Position numbers and translations under genes: made by a program. Under the pieces are notes generated by a model. The model did no database searches. It was not told the DNA's origin and worked only from the letters and a program-made list of their open reading frames with translations. DNA of 64,000 nucleotides from Corynebacterium sp. HMSC05H05 (GTDB taxonomy: Bacteria > Actinomycetota > Actinomycetes > Mycobacteriales > Mycobacteriaceae): positions 1 to 64,000 of the forward strand of contig NZ_KV788382.1 of the NCBI RefSeq assembly GCF_001807265.1. Reading direction: 5' to 3'. Below are positions 8,364-16,422 of the stretch, in pieces (within the stretch, counting starts at the first letter, position 1; each line of letters opens with the position of its first letter).

Positions 8364-9026
8364 ATGACGAAGCGCTCCCGCACCCGCCGCCCCAGCACGG
8401 TCCCCGTTGCCAGCCGCGACCGGGAAAACGCCGAGCGCGCCGCGCGCCGCAAACAACGCGGCAGGGCCATCGCATTTCCGAAGCAGGACATGGCCAGCGT
8501 GGTCATCCTCATCGCCGTGCTCATCCTCGTGCTGCTGGCCATCGCGGCGCCGCTGCGCAACTTCTATGAGGGCCGCGCCGAGATCGCCCGCGCCAACGAG
8601 TCCATCGCGCGCCTGGAGGCCCAAAAGCAGGCTCTGGAGGACGACATCGCCATGTACGACGACGACGCCTTCCTCAAACAGGAAGCCCGCCGCCGCCTCG
8701 GCGTCATGGAAGAAGGCGAGACCGCCTGGCGCATCATCGACCCCCGCATGACCGCTCCCGAGGCGATCACCACCGGCAAGGACGACATCCCCGACACCCG
8801 CACCTGGCCGCAGGTGATGTGGGATTCCCTACGCGAGGTCCCGGGGGAGGAGCTTCCGCCTATCGACGAAGCTCCGCCCGCCCCCGCGCCCGAAGCCCCA
8901 GCGCCAGAAGTTCCGGCTCCGGAGGCCCCAGCACCGGAAGCACCGGCGGCTCCGGAGGCCCCAGCACCGGAAGCACCGGCGGCACCGGAGGCCCCGGCAC
9001 CAGAAGCTCCCGCGCCAGCGCAATAG
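8364..9026 (+). CDS. ftsB: Cell division protein FtsB/DivIC (septum formation initiator)
   Basis: A 220-residue bitopic membrane protein of the divisome. A basic cytoplasmic N-terminus (1-40) leads to one membrane segment (about 46-64, VVILIAVLILVLLAIAAPL), then a coiled coil (about 68-100) and the conserved DAFLKQEARRRLGVMEEGE patch. The last 50 residues are a low-complexity tail of AP(A)PEAP units encoded by 8870-9023, much longer than in typical FtsB and rich in direct repeats at the DNA level. It is the first gene of a tight ftsB-DUF501-ppx block, the usual actinobacterial order. A GCCTATCGACG site lies at 8858-8868. Confidence 0.88.
   Translation: MTKRSRTRRPSTVPVASRDRENAERAARRKQRGRAIAFPKQDMASVVILIAVLILVLLAIAAPLRNFYEGRAEIARANESIARLEAQKQALEDDIAMYDDDAFLKQEARRRLGVMEEGETAWRIIDPRMTAPEAITTGKDDIPDTRTWPQVMWDSLREVPGEELPPIDEAPPAPAPEAPAPEVPAPEAPAPEAPAAPEAPAPEAPAAPEAPAPEAPAPAQ
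8858..8868 (+). repeat. GCCTATCGACG motif (site 4)
   Basis: Exact 11-mer in ftsB, at the edge of the repetitive tail (Pro-Ile-Asp codons). Confidence 0.8.
8870..9023 (+). repeat. Coding repeats for the Ala-Pro-Glu tail of FtsB
   Basis: Units encoding APEAP and AAPEAP are tandemly iterated about ten times with near-identical codons (a 30-bp stretch around GGAAGCACCGGCGGC recurs). This is prone to length variation between strains. Confidence 0.75.
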
Positions 9027-9041
9027 GCGGCGTGTGGGACA

Positions 9042-9614
9042 ATGGCCCGCATGCACACTCCTCCCACAGACGAACAACTCGCCATCGTTGCCGAGCAGCT
9101 CGGCCGCACCCCGCGCGGCGTGCTCGCCATCGCCTACACCACCCCGGACAACCAGCCGGCCGTGGTGAAAACCGCGCCCAAACTTGACGACGGCACCCCG
9201 TTCCCCACCCTCTACTACCTCACTGACCCGCGCCTGACCGCCGAGGCCTCGCGTCTCGAGGTCGCGCAGGTGATGAAGTGGATGGAAAACCGCCTCAACG
9301 CAGACAGCGACGAAGGCGAAGACCTGCGCGCGGATTACTTGGCAGCCCACGAACACTTCCTCGCCGAGCGCAACGCCATCGAGGACCTGGGCACCGACTT
9401 CTCCGGCGGCGGCATGCCCGAGCGCGTGAAGTGCCTCCACGTGCTCATCGCCTACGCCCTTGCCGAAGGCCCGGAGCGCGTCCGCTTCGGCACCGAAGCC
9501 GTGGCCCTGGCCGCCGAGCACGGTGACCTGCGCGGCACCGCCATCCCTGCCGACTGGCCCACGCTCGCCGACCTCGGCATCACCCTCGCAGAGGCAGGGG
9601 AGGGGCTGGCATGA
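9042..9614 (+). CDS. DUF501 protein
   Basis: A 190-residue soluble protein of the DUF501 family, which in actinobacteria almost always lies between ftsB and ppx. Typical features are LGRTPRGVLAIAYTTPDNQPAVVKTAPKLDDGTPFPTLYYLTDPRL at 20-67 and the GMPERVKCLHVLIAYALAEGP block at about 126-147. Its biochemical role is unknown. An in-frame ATG at 9051 is a possible start: GACAAT lies 7 nt before it. The gene overlaps ppx by 4 bp (ATGA), implying translational coupling. Confidence 0.85.
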   Translation: MARMHTPPTDEQLAIVAEQLGRTPRGVLAIAYTTPDNQPAVVKTAPKLDDGTPFPTLYYLTDPRLTAEASRLEVAQVMKWMENRLNADSDEGEDLRADYLAAHEHFLAERNAIEDLGTDFSGGGMPERVKCLHVLIAYALAEGPERVRFGTEAVALAAEHGDLRGTAIPADWPTLADLGITLAEAGEGLA

Positions 9615-10534
9615 CCCGCGTCGCCGCCGTGGACTGCGGCACCAACTCCATCCGACTGCTCATCCACGACACGGACACCGGCGAGGTCTCCCGCCGCAAC
9701 ACCATCGTCCGCCTCGGCCAGGGCGTCGACGAAACCGGCCAGTTCGCCACTGAAGCGATCGAGCGCACCCGCGTAGCGCTCGCGGACTACGTCGAGGAGA
9801 TGCAGCGCGAGAACGTCACCCGAGTGCGCATGGTGGCCACCTCCGCCACCCGCGACGCCGCCAACCGCGAGGACTTCTTCGCCATGACCCGAGAGCTGCT
9901 CGGCAAGATCCAGCCGGGGGCAGCTGCAGAGGTGATCACCGGCGAGGAGGAGGCGGCGCTGTCGTTTGCTGGCGCCACCGCAGACATCGATCCGGCCCGG
10001 GGCCCATTCTGCGTGATCGACCTCGGTGGCGGGTCGACGGAGTTCGTTATGGAGGGCCACGCCATCTCCACCCAAATGGGGTGTGTGCGCATAACCGAGC
10101 GCATCATGCGCACGGATCCGCTCACAGCAGAGGAGACCGCCGAGGCGCGTGTATTCATCGACGCGAAAATCGCTGACGCCGCATCCACCGTCCCTTTTGC
10201 AGAGACAAAGACGTTTGTGGGTTGCGCCGGCACCTTTACGACGCTCTCCGCGTTAGCGCAGGGGCTGGAATCCTACGACCCCGAGCGCATCCACATGTCG
10301 GAGATCCCATTCGATCGGCTGCGCAAAGTGACCGCGGACCTGCGCGGCAAGACCGCAGCGCAACGTCGTGAGAACCCAGTGGTCCACCCCGGCCGTGCCG
10401 ACGTGATCGGCTCCGGCTCCACCGTGGTGGAGCAGCTCATGGATGCCTTCGAACGCGAAGCTGGCGCCACCAGCTTTATTATCAGCGAAAAGGACATCCT
10501 CGACGGCATTGTCGCAGGCCTTGCCCAAGATTAG
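9611..10534 (+). CDS. ppx: Exopolyphosphatase/guanosine pentaphosphate phosphohydrolase (Ppx/GppA)
   Basis: A 307-residue member of the ASKHA phosphatase family that removes terminal phosphate from polyphosphate or pppGpp. Phosphate-binding motifs are visible: AAVDCGTNSIRLLIHD at 4-19, ATSATRDAANREDF near 77-90, ITGEEEAALSFAG near 114-126, and VIDLGGGSTEFV near 136-147. It is short compared with E. coli Ppx because it lacks the C-terminal HD domains, as in actinobacterial Ppx1/Ppx2. It overlaps DUF501 by 4 bp. Confidence 0.92.
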   Translation: MTRVAAVDCGTNSIRLLIHDTDTGEVSRRNTIVRLGQGVDETGQFATEAIERTRVALADYVEEMQRENVTRVRMVATSATRDAANREDFFAMTRELLGKIQPGAAAEVITGEEEAALSFAGATADIDPARGPFCVIDLGGGSTEFVMEGHAISTQMGCVRITERIMRTDPLTAEETAEARVFIDAKIADAASTVPFAETKTFVGCAGTFTTLSALAQGLESYDPERIHMSEIPFDRLRKVTADLRGKTAAQRRENPVVHPGRADVIGSGSTVVEQLMDAFEREAGATSFIISEKDILDGIVAGLAQD

Positions 10535-10546
10535 GGGCGGATGCTT

Positions 10547-10816
10547 CTAGTCCTGGTCCGGCTCGTAGATCGTGTCCTCGATCTGCTTGTCCGAGCCGCG
10601 GAGCTTCTTGCCCTTGCGGAGGTCTCTGACCTCGCGCATGCGCGGCTCCGGATCAATCTTGTTCGCGATCGCTCGGCGAGCAGAGGCCGTGACCTGCTTG
10701 GTCACCGGCGAGTTAGCGACAGCCTGCGCGGCATTGACGATCTGGTGGTAGCGCTTCCGGCCAGCTTTCGTGCCGAGCACATACCCGGCGGCGGCCCCGA
10801 CGACGTATTGGTACAT
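10547..10816 (-). CDS. Small conserved protein (YtxH-like)
   Basis: An 89-residue protein beginning with a short Gly/Ala-rich hydrophobic stretch (YVVGAAAGYVLGTKAGRKRY), a pattern seen in YtxH-like and related small actinobacterial proteins, followed by amphipathic helices and a very basic then acidic tail. The function is unknown. ATG 10816 follows TACACT by exactly 7 nt, so the message is probably leaderless. It is convergent with ppx, 12 bp away, and marks the end of the core block before the polysaccharide island. Confidence 0.7.
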   Translation of the reverse strand: MYQYVVGAAAGYVLGTKAGRKRYHQIVNAAQAVANSPVTKQVTASARRAIANKIDPEPRMREVRDLRKGKKLRGSDKQIEDTIYEPDQD

Positions 10817-10823
10817 GGTGGCT

Positions 10824-10829
10824 AGTGTA
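10824..10829 (-). promoter_or_regulatory. -10 box of the YtxH-like gene
   Basis: TACACT on the minus strand ends 7 nt before ATG 10816, without a Shine-Dalgarno. Confidence 0.5.
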
Positions 10830-10941
10830 TCTAGGAGTGGAAGTTCGCATTGACTTCACAACTACCGGTAGTGTTCAAAGAAGTCAGCGGCACCTTGAAA
10901 TCAATTGGTTTTGAGCGGAGAAAGAAAAGCTTGGACGAAGA

Positions 10942-12072
10942 ATGGTAAGTGAACACCCGAAGGTGATGGTGGTGTATGGGACACGGCCAGAAGCCATCAA
11001 ACTTGCACCGGTCATCCGTCGGCTGAAGTCCTACGACGATTTAGATGTGGTCGTGGTGTCGACGGCGCAGCACCAGCAGCTGCTTGCGTCGATCGTCGAG
11101 AGGTTTGGCATTCACGCTGACCATGAACTTGCGGCAATGCCTGCGGGGAGGACGCTTAATCAACTTTTGGCATCGACGATTAGCGGCCTTGACTCCATCC
11201 TTTCGGAAGTTCAACCTCAGTTGGCTCTCGTCCAAGGGGATACAACGACTGCCTTTGCCTCCGCATTAGCGGCGTTCAACAGGGGAGTAAAGGTGGTACA
11301 CCTTGAGGCTGGGCTGCGAACCGGGGATATTCGTGCACCTTTCCCCGAAGAAGCAAACCGCCGGTTAATTAGCCAGACTGCTGAATTGCACTGTGCACCG
11401 TCTGGAGATGCCGCGCAGAACTTGCTTGCGGAAGGCATCCCCAAGGAAAAAATCGTCATAACGGGAAATACGGTTATCGATGCCCTCTATGAAGTTGCGG
11501 AATGGGACGTTGAATTTTCTGATGGCCGCGTTAAGGACCTCGTTGATCAGAACGCCAGATTCGTCTTGGTGACGGCCCATAGAAGGGAAAATTTGGATAA
11601 ACTTGGGGAGATTGCCGCTGCGATAGACCAACTTGCCGAATCATTCAGTAACGTCTCTTTTGTGGTTCCGCTTCACGCCAACCCGCTAATCAAAGAAACG
11701 TTCCAGCAAAAACTCGCCCTCAAAGATAATGTGTTTCTGATCGATGCGTTGCCCTACCCGGAATTTACAGCACTGTTGAGACGAAGCTGGATGGTGATTA
11801 CAGACTCGGGCGGGGTACAAGAAGAAGCGCCGGCATTAGGTATCCCGGTCTTACTTATGCGAGATAAGACTGAACGACATGAAGTGCTCCAGTCTGGGTC
11901 TGTCCGTTTAGTAGGTACCGACGCGACCCGAATTGTCGAGGCAGCTACTCGAGTTCTGGATGACGAGGAAGAGCGGGCGGCGATGTCTGTCGTTTCAAGC
12001 CCATACGGAGAAGGTAGAGCTTCCTACCGGGTTGCTGACGCTCTCCACAATTTGCTTATTACGAATGGTTAG
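10942..12072 (+). CDS. wecB: UDP-N-acetylglucosamine 2-epimerase (non-hydrolysing)
   Basis: A 376-residue enzyme converting UDP-GlcNAc to UDP-ManNAc in the cytoplasm. Diagnostic motifs are GTRPEAIKLAPV at 13-24, VHLEAGLRTGDIRAPFPEEANRR near 111-133, TGNTVIDAL, VTAHRREN near 210, and DSGGVQEEAPALGIPVLLMRDKTERHE near 290. Length is normal. It opens a lower-GC island and, with the WecC-like dehydrogenase at 15072, completes a UDP-ManNAcA pathway. GGAG lies further than usual (about 25 nt) from ATG 10942, so the exact start is less sure. Confidence 0.93.
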   Translation: MVSEHPKVMVVYGTRPEAIKLAPVIRRLKSYDDLDVVVVSTAQHQQLLASIVERFGIHADHELAAMPAGRTLNQLLASTISGLDSILSEVQPQLALVQGDTTTAFASALAAFNRGVKVVHLEAGLRTGDIRAPFPEEANRRLISQTAELHCAPSGDAAQNLLAEGIPKEKIVITGNTVIDALYEVAEWDVEFSDGRVKDLVDQNARFVLVTAHRRENLDKLGEIAAAIDQLAESFSNVSFVVPLHANPLIKETFQQKLALKDNVFLIDALPYPEFTALLRRSWMVITDSGGVQEEAPALGIPVLLMRDKTERHEVLQSGSVRLVGTDATRIVEAATRVLDDEEERAAMSVVSSPYGEGRASYRVADALHNLLITNG

Positions 12073-12136
12073 AGGCAACAGGGCAGGGGGCATTTCATCA
12101 CGAGCAGAATGGCATGGCTATACTTTCGGCAAACGA

Positions 12137-12210
12137 GGGGCTATAGCTCAGTCGGTTAGAGCTACGGACTCATAATCCGTTGGTCGCGGGTTCGAGCCCC
12201 GCTGGCCCCA
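12137..12210 (+). tRNA. tRNA with CAT anticodon (elongator Met, or Ile2)
   Basis: 74 nt fold cleanly: acceptor GGGGCTA/TGGCCCC, D-stem GCTC/GAGC, anticodon stem ACGGA/TCCGT with loop CTCATAA, T-stem GCGGG/CCCGC. CCA is not encoded. A CAT anticodon means elongator tRNA-Met or a lysidine-modified tRNA-Ile2; sequence alone does not settle which. It lies between wecB and the first glycosyltransferase, inside the low-GC island. Confidence 0.93.
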
Positions 12211-12250
12211 CAGGAAGAGACGGCTTGCGGAATTTCCGGAGGGAGAGCTG

Positions 12251-13552
12251 ATGCAAATACTCGTGCTTTCCCAGTATTGGTGGCCCGAAAATGGTGTACC
12301 GCAACGCAGGTGGAGCTGGTTGACATCAATCCTCATAAAACAGGGTCATGAAGTTTATGTAATTGCGCCTCCGCCCCGTGAGAAAAAGAGTACGAGCGTG
12401 GGCGTTTTCCACCGTCATGTTTCCCAAACCATCGCAGACCCTGAAGTGGGGCCCAGCGGCGAATATATCTATCGATGTGGGTATCTCCCCACCAACAGCT
12501 CTCTAACATATCGAGCCCTCAATCAAGCGTTTGTTGCCTTGAGTACGGTAATGGTTGGTGTGCGGTTGTGTCGTGATGGTCGCATTCCGAAACCTGAACT
12601 ATTGGTCGGTACGGTGCCCGCACTGCCAACCGCACTGGCAACACGTTTGCTGGCAAAGTTGTTACAGGTGCGCTATGTAATTGATTTAAGGGATGCTTGG
12701 CCCGACTTGGTCGATTACAGTGCTCTCTGGAACCAAGGCGTTGGAAAGATGTCACGGCGTGAGCGGGTGCTTCGCCGGGGTCCAGTGCAGCTTGTGAGCC
12801 GGTACGTGAAGAAGATGCTGCCCGCCATATATAAGCGCAGTTCGGCGATGATCCTCACTTCGGACTACCTGAGGGAAAGTTTGCAAGAGCGGATGCGGGC
12901 AGGCGATCGTTTAGAACAGCCTTGTTTCGTGACCATTCGGAACGTTTTTCCAGCCCAGGTGGATGCAAGAGGCGCCCGCACAGAAGCTAAAACCCCGGGC
13001 GAGCTTAATGTTCTCTATGCAGGCACTCTCGGGAGGGCTCAACAGCTTTCCAATGCGGTGGAAGCGGTTCGTATCGCACGCGAGAAAGGGTACGAAGTCA
13101 ATCTGAGGCTAGTGGGCGCTGGTGCAACTAGCGGAGCCCTGCGTGCACAAGTGAGGGCGACCGATTTGCCCATCAAGATTTACGGCAAGGCAAATCCGGA
13201 AACGCTCAGTGGACACTATGAGTGGGCAGACACTGCGCTCGTTCATTTGACAGATTGGGAGCCACTCAAAGCAGCGGTGCCCAGCAAGACCTTTGAACTG
13301 ATGCGAATGGGAATACATATTTCAGGTTCTGTCGCAGGCGAAGCCGCGGATCTGATCGAGAGTCTCGAGGCAGGTGACGGAGTACCGCCTCAAGATCCGC
13401 TCGCTCTAGCAAATCTATGGTGTGAGTTGATTGATGATCGATCGCGTCTATCAATATCCGCCAAGGCCAGGTCATGGATTGATCAAGAGGAGAGCGTTGA
13501 AACCCCACGTAAGGTTCGCGCCCTCATTCAGAGCATCAAGGACCAACATTGA
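12251..13552 (+). CDS. Glycosyltransferase family 4 (WbuB-like)
   Basis: A 433-residue GT-B fold transferase. The N-terminus (ILVLSQYWWPENGVPQRRWSWL) and the VIDLRDAWPDL motif near 140 are typical of WbuB/WcaI-type GT4 enzymes that transfer aminosugars onto lipid-linked glycans. The C-terminal nucleotide-binding half contains LNVLYAGTLGRAQQL near 253 and the acceptor-side region PSKTFELMRMGIHISG. GGAGGGAG lies 5-8 nt before ATG 12251. The stop is coupled to the next gene (TGATG). Donor and acceptor cannot be read from the sequence. Confidence 0.85.
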   Translation: MQILVLSQYWWPENGVPQRRWSWLTSILIKQGHEVYVIAPPPREKKSTSVGVFHRHVSQTIADPEVGPSGEYIYRCGYLPTNSSLTYRALNQAFVALSTVMVGVRLCRDGRIPKPELLVGTVPALPTALATRLLAKLLQVRYVIDLRDAWPDLVDYSALWNQGVGKMSRRERVLRRGPVQLVSRYVKKMLPAIYKRSSAMILTSDYLRESLQERMRAGDRLEQPCFVTIRNVFPAQVDARGARTEAKTPGELNVLYAGTLGRAQQLSNAVEAVRIAREKGYEVNLRLVGAGATSGALRAQVRATDLPIKIYGKANPETLSGHYEWADTALVHLTDWEPLKAAVPSKTFELMRMGIHISGSVAGEAADLIESLEAGDGVPPQDPLALANLWCELIDDRSRLSISAKARSWIDQEESVETPRKVRALIQSIKDQH

Positions 13553-15072
13553 TGCAATACGCGCGCGCGGTATTTACTTTTCTAACCTTCTTATTAAGGG
13601 AAGCAGTTGTTGATCCACGTGGTCTGATCGGCAAAGTGAGGGCGAAACGCGGCTTGCCAAAATGGCAGCCACTTTTTGAGCCAACAGAAGCTGAGCTGGC
13701 CGAAGACGGGGGCGAGTACCGATTAGCCCTAAAGCTGGCTTCGATGAAAGGGCGTCCCTCACAGCGGTGGAGAAATGCTCTCGTTCGCAGGCGAGTTGAA
13801 AACGAACTTTGGTGGCTCTCTCAATCAATTGCGACGAGCAAAACGTATCTGCTTTCGAGCGAGCCACGATCCACTCAAGTCCTCTATGTTGCTGGCAATT
13901 CTCTTCCGTACACAAACTCTGGATATTCAAAACGTACGCACTCTCTGGCAAAGGCCGTGCAGTCTTCGGGTGTGGCAATAACCGTCCTCACGAGACTCGG
14001 TTATCCCTCAGTAGTTGGTGTAGCTGTCAGTAAGGCAGCTGAGACGGTTGAATCGCTCCGCTATGAACGAAATATGCAGTGGCGATTTCCGTGCGACCCC
14101 AGGAAAGAATTTGAATACGCGAAAAAAGGAATCGTGGAGGCGGCGAGACGCCACAACGCTACAATTCTCCACACCACGACGAGCTTTAAGAATGCCATTG
14201 TAGTTGCCGCAGCGGCTCAGGAACTGCACCTGCCTTGGGTATATGAGACTCGTGGCGAGATTGAGAAAACGTGGCTGACGCATTCCGCATATGGCAGAAC
14301 TTCGAGAACCGAGGAGTCAGAGCATTATCGCCTCTGGCGAGCGAAGGAAGTGGAGGCTGCTTCGGCGGCAGACGGGGTGGTTACATTAAGCAACCTCGCT
14401 GCTAGACGACTGATTCGTAAGGGTATCGCTGGGGGGGATATCTGTGTAGCGCCTAATTCTGCGGAGGATGACCTCTTCAAAAGGGTGATTTCTGTGGATG
14501 AAGCGCGAAGGTTGACCGGAGTTGAAGGTGATTTCATAGTGGGAACTATTACTTCGGTAGTTGAGTACGAGGGACTCGACACGATGATTCGAGCGCTCCC
14601 TCACCTACCGAACAGCGTGAAATTTCTGGTTGTCGGCGACGGTATCGATAGGCCACGATTAGAAGAACTAACTTCCGACCTGGGCCTGTCGGAACGGGTT
14701 ACATTTGTGGGGCGTCAACCACAGGACGAGATCGTCCCCTGGTATAGGACACTCGACGTGTTCGTGGTGCCGCGAACAAATTCGCCGGTTTGCCGAACAG
14801 TGACTCCAATCAAGCCTCTTGCAGCCATGGCGCTAGGAATTCCAGTGGTGGCGTCCGATCTTCCGGCACTGCAAGAAGTCACAGGAGGCTTGGCCACGTA
14901 CTTTGAGTCGGAAAACCCGGAGGCACTGGCAGCAGCGATTCGAACGGTAATGCGAGGACCGCATCGGGGCAGACAAGCACAGGAGTGGGCGAAGGGGCGT
15001 ACCTGGAGTCAAATCGGGTACATTCTGAGGGAATTTTACAGTGAGATCGAGAATAGAAGGTTGACATCTTAG
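13552..15072 (+). CDS. Glycosyltransferase family 4
   Basis: A 506-residue GT-B transferase with an unusually long N-terminal region (about 100 residues before the first Rossmann strand VLYVAGNSLPYTNSGYSKRTHSLA). The C-terminal half is classic GT4: VGTITSVVEYEGLDTMI, KFLVVGDGIDRPRLEEL, RVTFVGRQPQDEIVPWY, and the donor-site PIKPLAAMALGIPVVASDLPALQEV. ATG 13552 overlaps the previous stop by one base, and its own TAG overlaps the next GTG, so these genes are translated as a coupled unit. Confidence 0.85.
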   Translation: MQYARAVFTFLTFLLREAVVDPRGLIGKVRAKRGLPKWQPLFEPTEAELAEDGGEYRLALKLASMKGRPSQRWRNALVRRRVENELWWLSQSIATSKTYLLSSEPRSTQVLYVAGNSLPYTNSGYSKRTHSLAKAVQSSGVAITVLTRLGYPSVVGVAVSKAAETVESLRYERNMQWRFPCDPRKEFEYAKKGIVEAARRHNATILHTTTSFKNAIVVAAAAQELHLPWVYETRGEIEKTWLTHSAYGRTSRTEESEHYRLWRAKEVEAASAADGVVTLSNLAARRLIRKGIAGGDICVAPNSAEDDLFKRVISVDEARRLTGVEGDFIVGTITSVVEYEGLDTMIRALPHLPNSVKFLVVGDGIDRPRLEELTSDLGLSERVTFVGRQPQDEIVPWYRTLDVFVVPRTNSPVCRTVTPIKPLAAMALGIPVVASDLPALQEVTGGLATYFESENPEALAAAIRTVMRGPHRGRQAQEWAKGRTWSQIGYILREFYSEIENRRLTS

Positions 15073-16343
15073 TGAACGCGAGTTTGGGAGCATATAGTCA
15101 GCGGGTAGATATCGGGGTAATTGGTCTTGGTTACATCGGGCTACCTACAGCCGTTGTGCTTGCAGATAACTTTGATGTTGTGGCCGGTTACGACATCGAC
15201 GACGCGCGCCGACGGTTTGTAGAAAATGCAGTCGCGCCTTTTGTGGAACCCGGACTCGATCAGCTGCTCAAAAAAGCAGTGACGTCAGGTAAGCTGGTGG
15301 TTACCGATTCCATCGCTACGGCTGAAAATTACGTCATCGCGGTACCAACCCCGATTTCTGAAGACAGAAGTGCTGACTTGACCTACATTTTCAGCGCTAT
15401 AGAAAGTCTTGCTGAGATTCTTCGTGGGGATGAATTGCTTATCATCGAATCTACTTGTCCTCCAGGAACTACGGCGCGTCTAGTAGATAGAATCGTTGAG
15501 CTACGTCCTGATTTGAAGGAAGCGGTGGATTCTGAGCGGATGGGAATCGCGTATTGCCCAGAACGAGTGCTTCCGGGCAATATCATTGAAGAGCTGCAAT
15601 CGAATGACCGCATAATTGGGGGGTACACCACCAATGCGTCTAATAGAGCAGCAAAACTGTATTCCCAATTTTGTCGTGGTCAACTTTGGTTGACTGACTC
15701 TCGGACCGCTGAGATGAGTAAATTAGCAGAGAATGCATTTCGGGATGTGAATATTGCGTTCGCGAATCAGCTGGAGCTTCTCTGCGTGCAAAATGAAGTT
15801 GATGTTTGGGAACTTCGCGAACTGGCGAACAAGCATCCGCGTGTGAACATCCTCGAACCCGGTCCCGGGGTTGGCGGACACTGCATCGCGGTTGATCCCT
15901 GGTTTTTGGTGGGCGCAGAAGGGAACGCTCCGCTGATAGAGAGCGCTCGGCATCTTAACGATTCGAAACCTCAGAACATCTCGAACCGTATCGTTGAACT
16001 CGTGCAGAGCGTCGATGAGCCGCATATTTTGGCATTAGGGCTTGCTTTTAAAGAGAATGTGGATGATGTCCGTCATTCACCGGCCGTTGAAGTAGTCAGG
16101 ATTTTCTCCGAAGCTAGACCGGATGCTGAAATTACTGTGATCGATCCGCTAGTTTCGGTGTGCCCTTCTGAGCTTCAGGGTATCTCGAATGTGCACTTTT
16201 TGCGGGAAATGCCCACGGATTTTGCGGGTGTCGATGTTGTGGTGGCGCTAGTCGCACACAATGAATTTAAAGATCTAACCCTGAGTCAGTTTGGCGAGGT
16301 GAAGCTGGTAGATACTCGCGGACTCTTCAAAGGCTCCATGTAG
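15072..16343 (+). CDS. wecC: UDP-N-acetyl-D-mannosamine dehydrogenase (WecC-like)
   Basis: A 423-residue nucleotide-sugar dehydrogenase that oxidises C6 of UDP-ManNAc twice to UDP-ManNAcA. It has an NAD-binding GLGYIGLP at 18-25, IESTCPPGTT near 125-134, YCPERVLPGNIIEELQSNDRIIGG at 161-184 (characteristic of WecC), and GPGVGGHCIAVDPW with catalytic Cys271. The C-terminal UDP-binding domain has LGLAFKENVDDVRHSPAVEV. It starts with GTG overlapping the previous stop by one base. With wecB in the same island the UDP-ManNAcA assignment is strong; exact substrate is inferred. Confidence 0.88.
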   Translation: MNASLGAYSQRVDIGVIGLGYIGLPTAVVLADNFDVVAGYDIDDARRRFVENAVAPFVEPGLDQLLKKAVTSGKLVVTDSIATAENYVIAVPTPISEDRSADLTYIFSAIESLAEILRGDELLIIESTCPPGTTARLVDRIVELRPDLKEAVDSERMGIAYCPERVLPGNIIEELQSNDRIIGGYTTNASNRAAKLYSQFCRGQLWLTDSRTAEMSKLAENAFRDVNIAFANQLELLCVQNEVDVWELRELANKHPRVNILEPGPGVGGHCIAVDPWFLVGAEGNAPLIESARHLNDSKPQNISNRIVELVQSVDEPHILALGLAFKENVDDVRHSPAVEVVRIFSEARPDAEITVIDPLVSVCPSELQGISNVHFLREMPTDFAGVDVVVALVAHNEFKDLTLSQFGEVKLVDTRGLFKGSM

Positions 16344-16422
16344 GAGTATAATCTTCTACGATTGTTGCCCTTGGGCCACATGTGTCCGCAAGTACGAATT
16401 CCAATCAGATGAGGATGGCACT

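Noticed and set aside
8870..9023. Possible CRISPR array
   Set aside because: Regular repeats are in-frame codons for an Ala-Pro-Glu tail without unique spacers. No CRISPR array or cas gene was seen in the window.
12137..12210. tRNA as the integration site of the polysaccharide island
   Set aside because: wecB lies upstream of the tRNA and has island-like composition too, and no repeat of the tRNA 3' end was found at 28-29 kb; no integrase is present.
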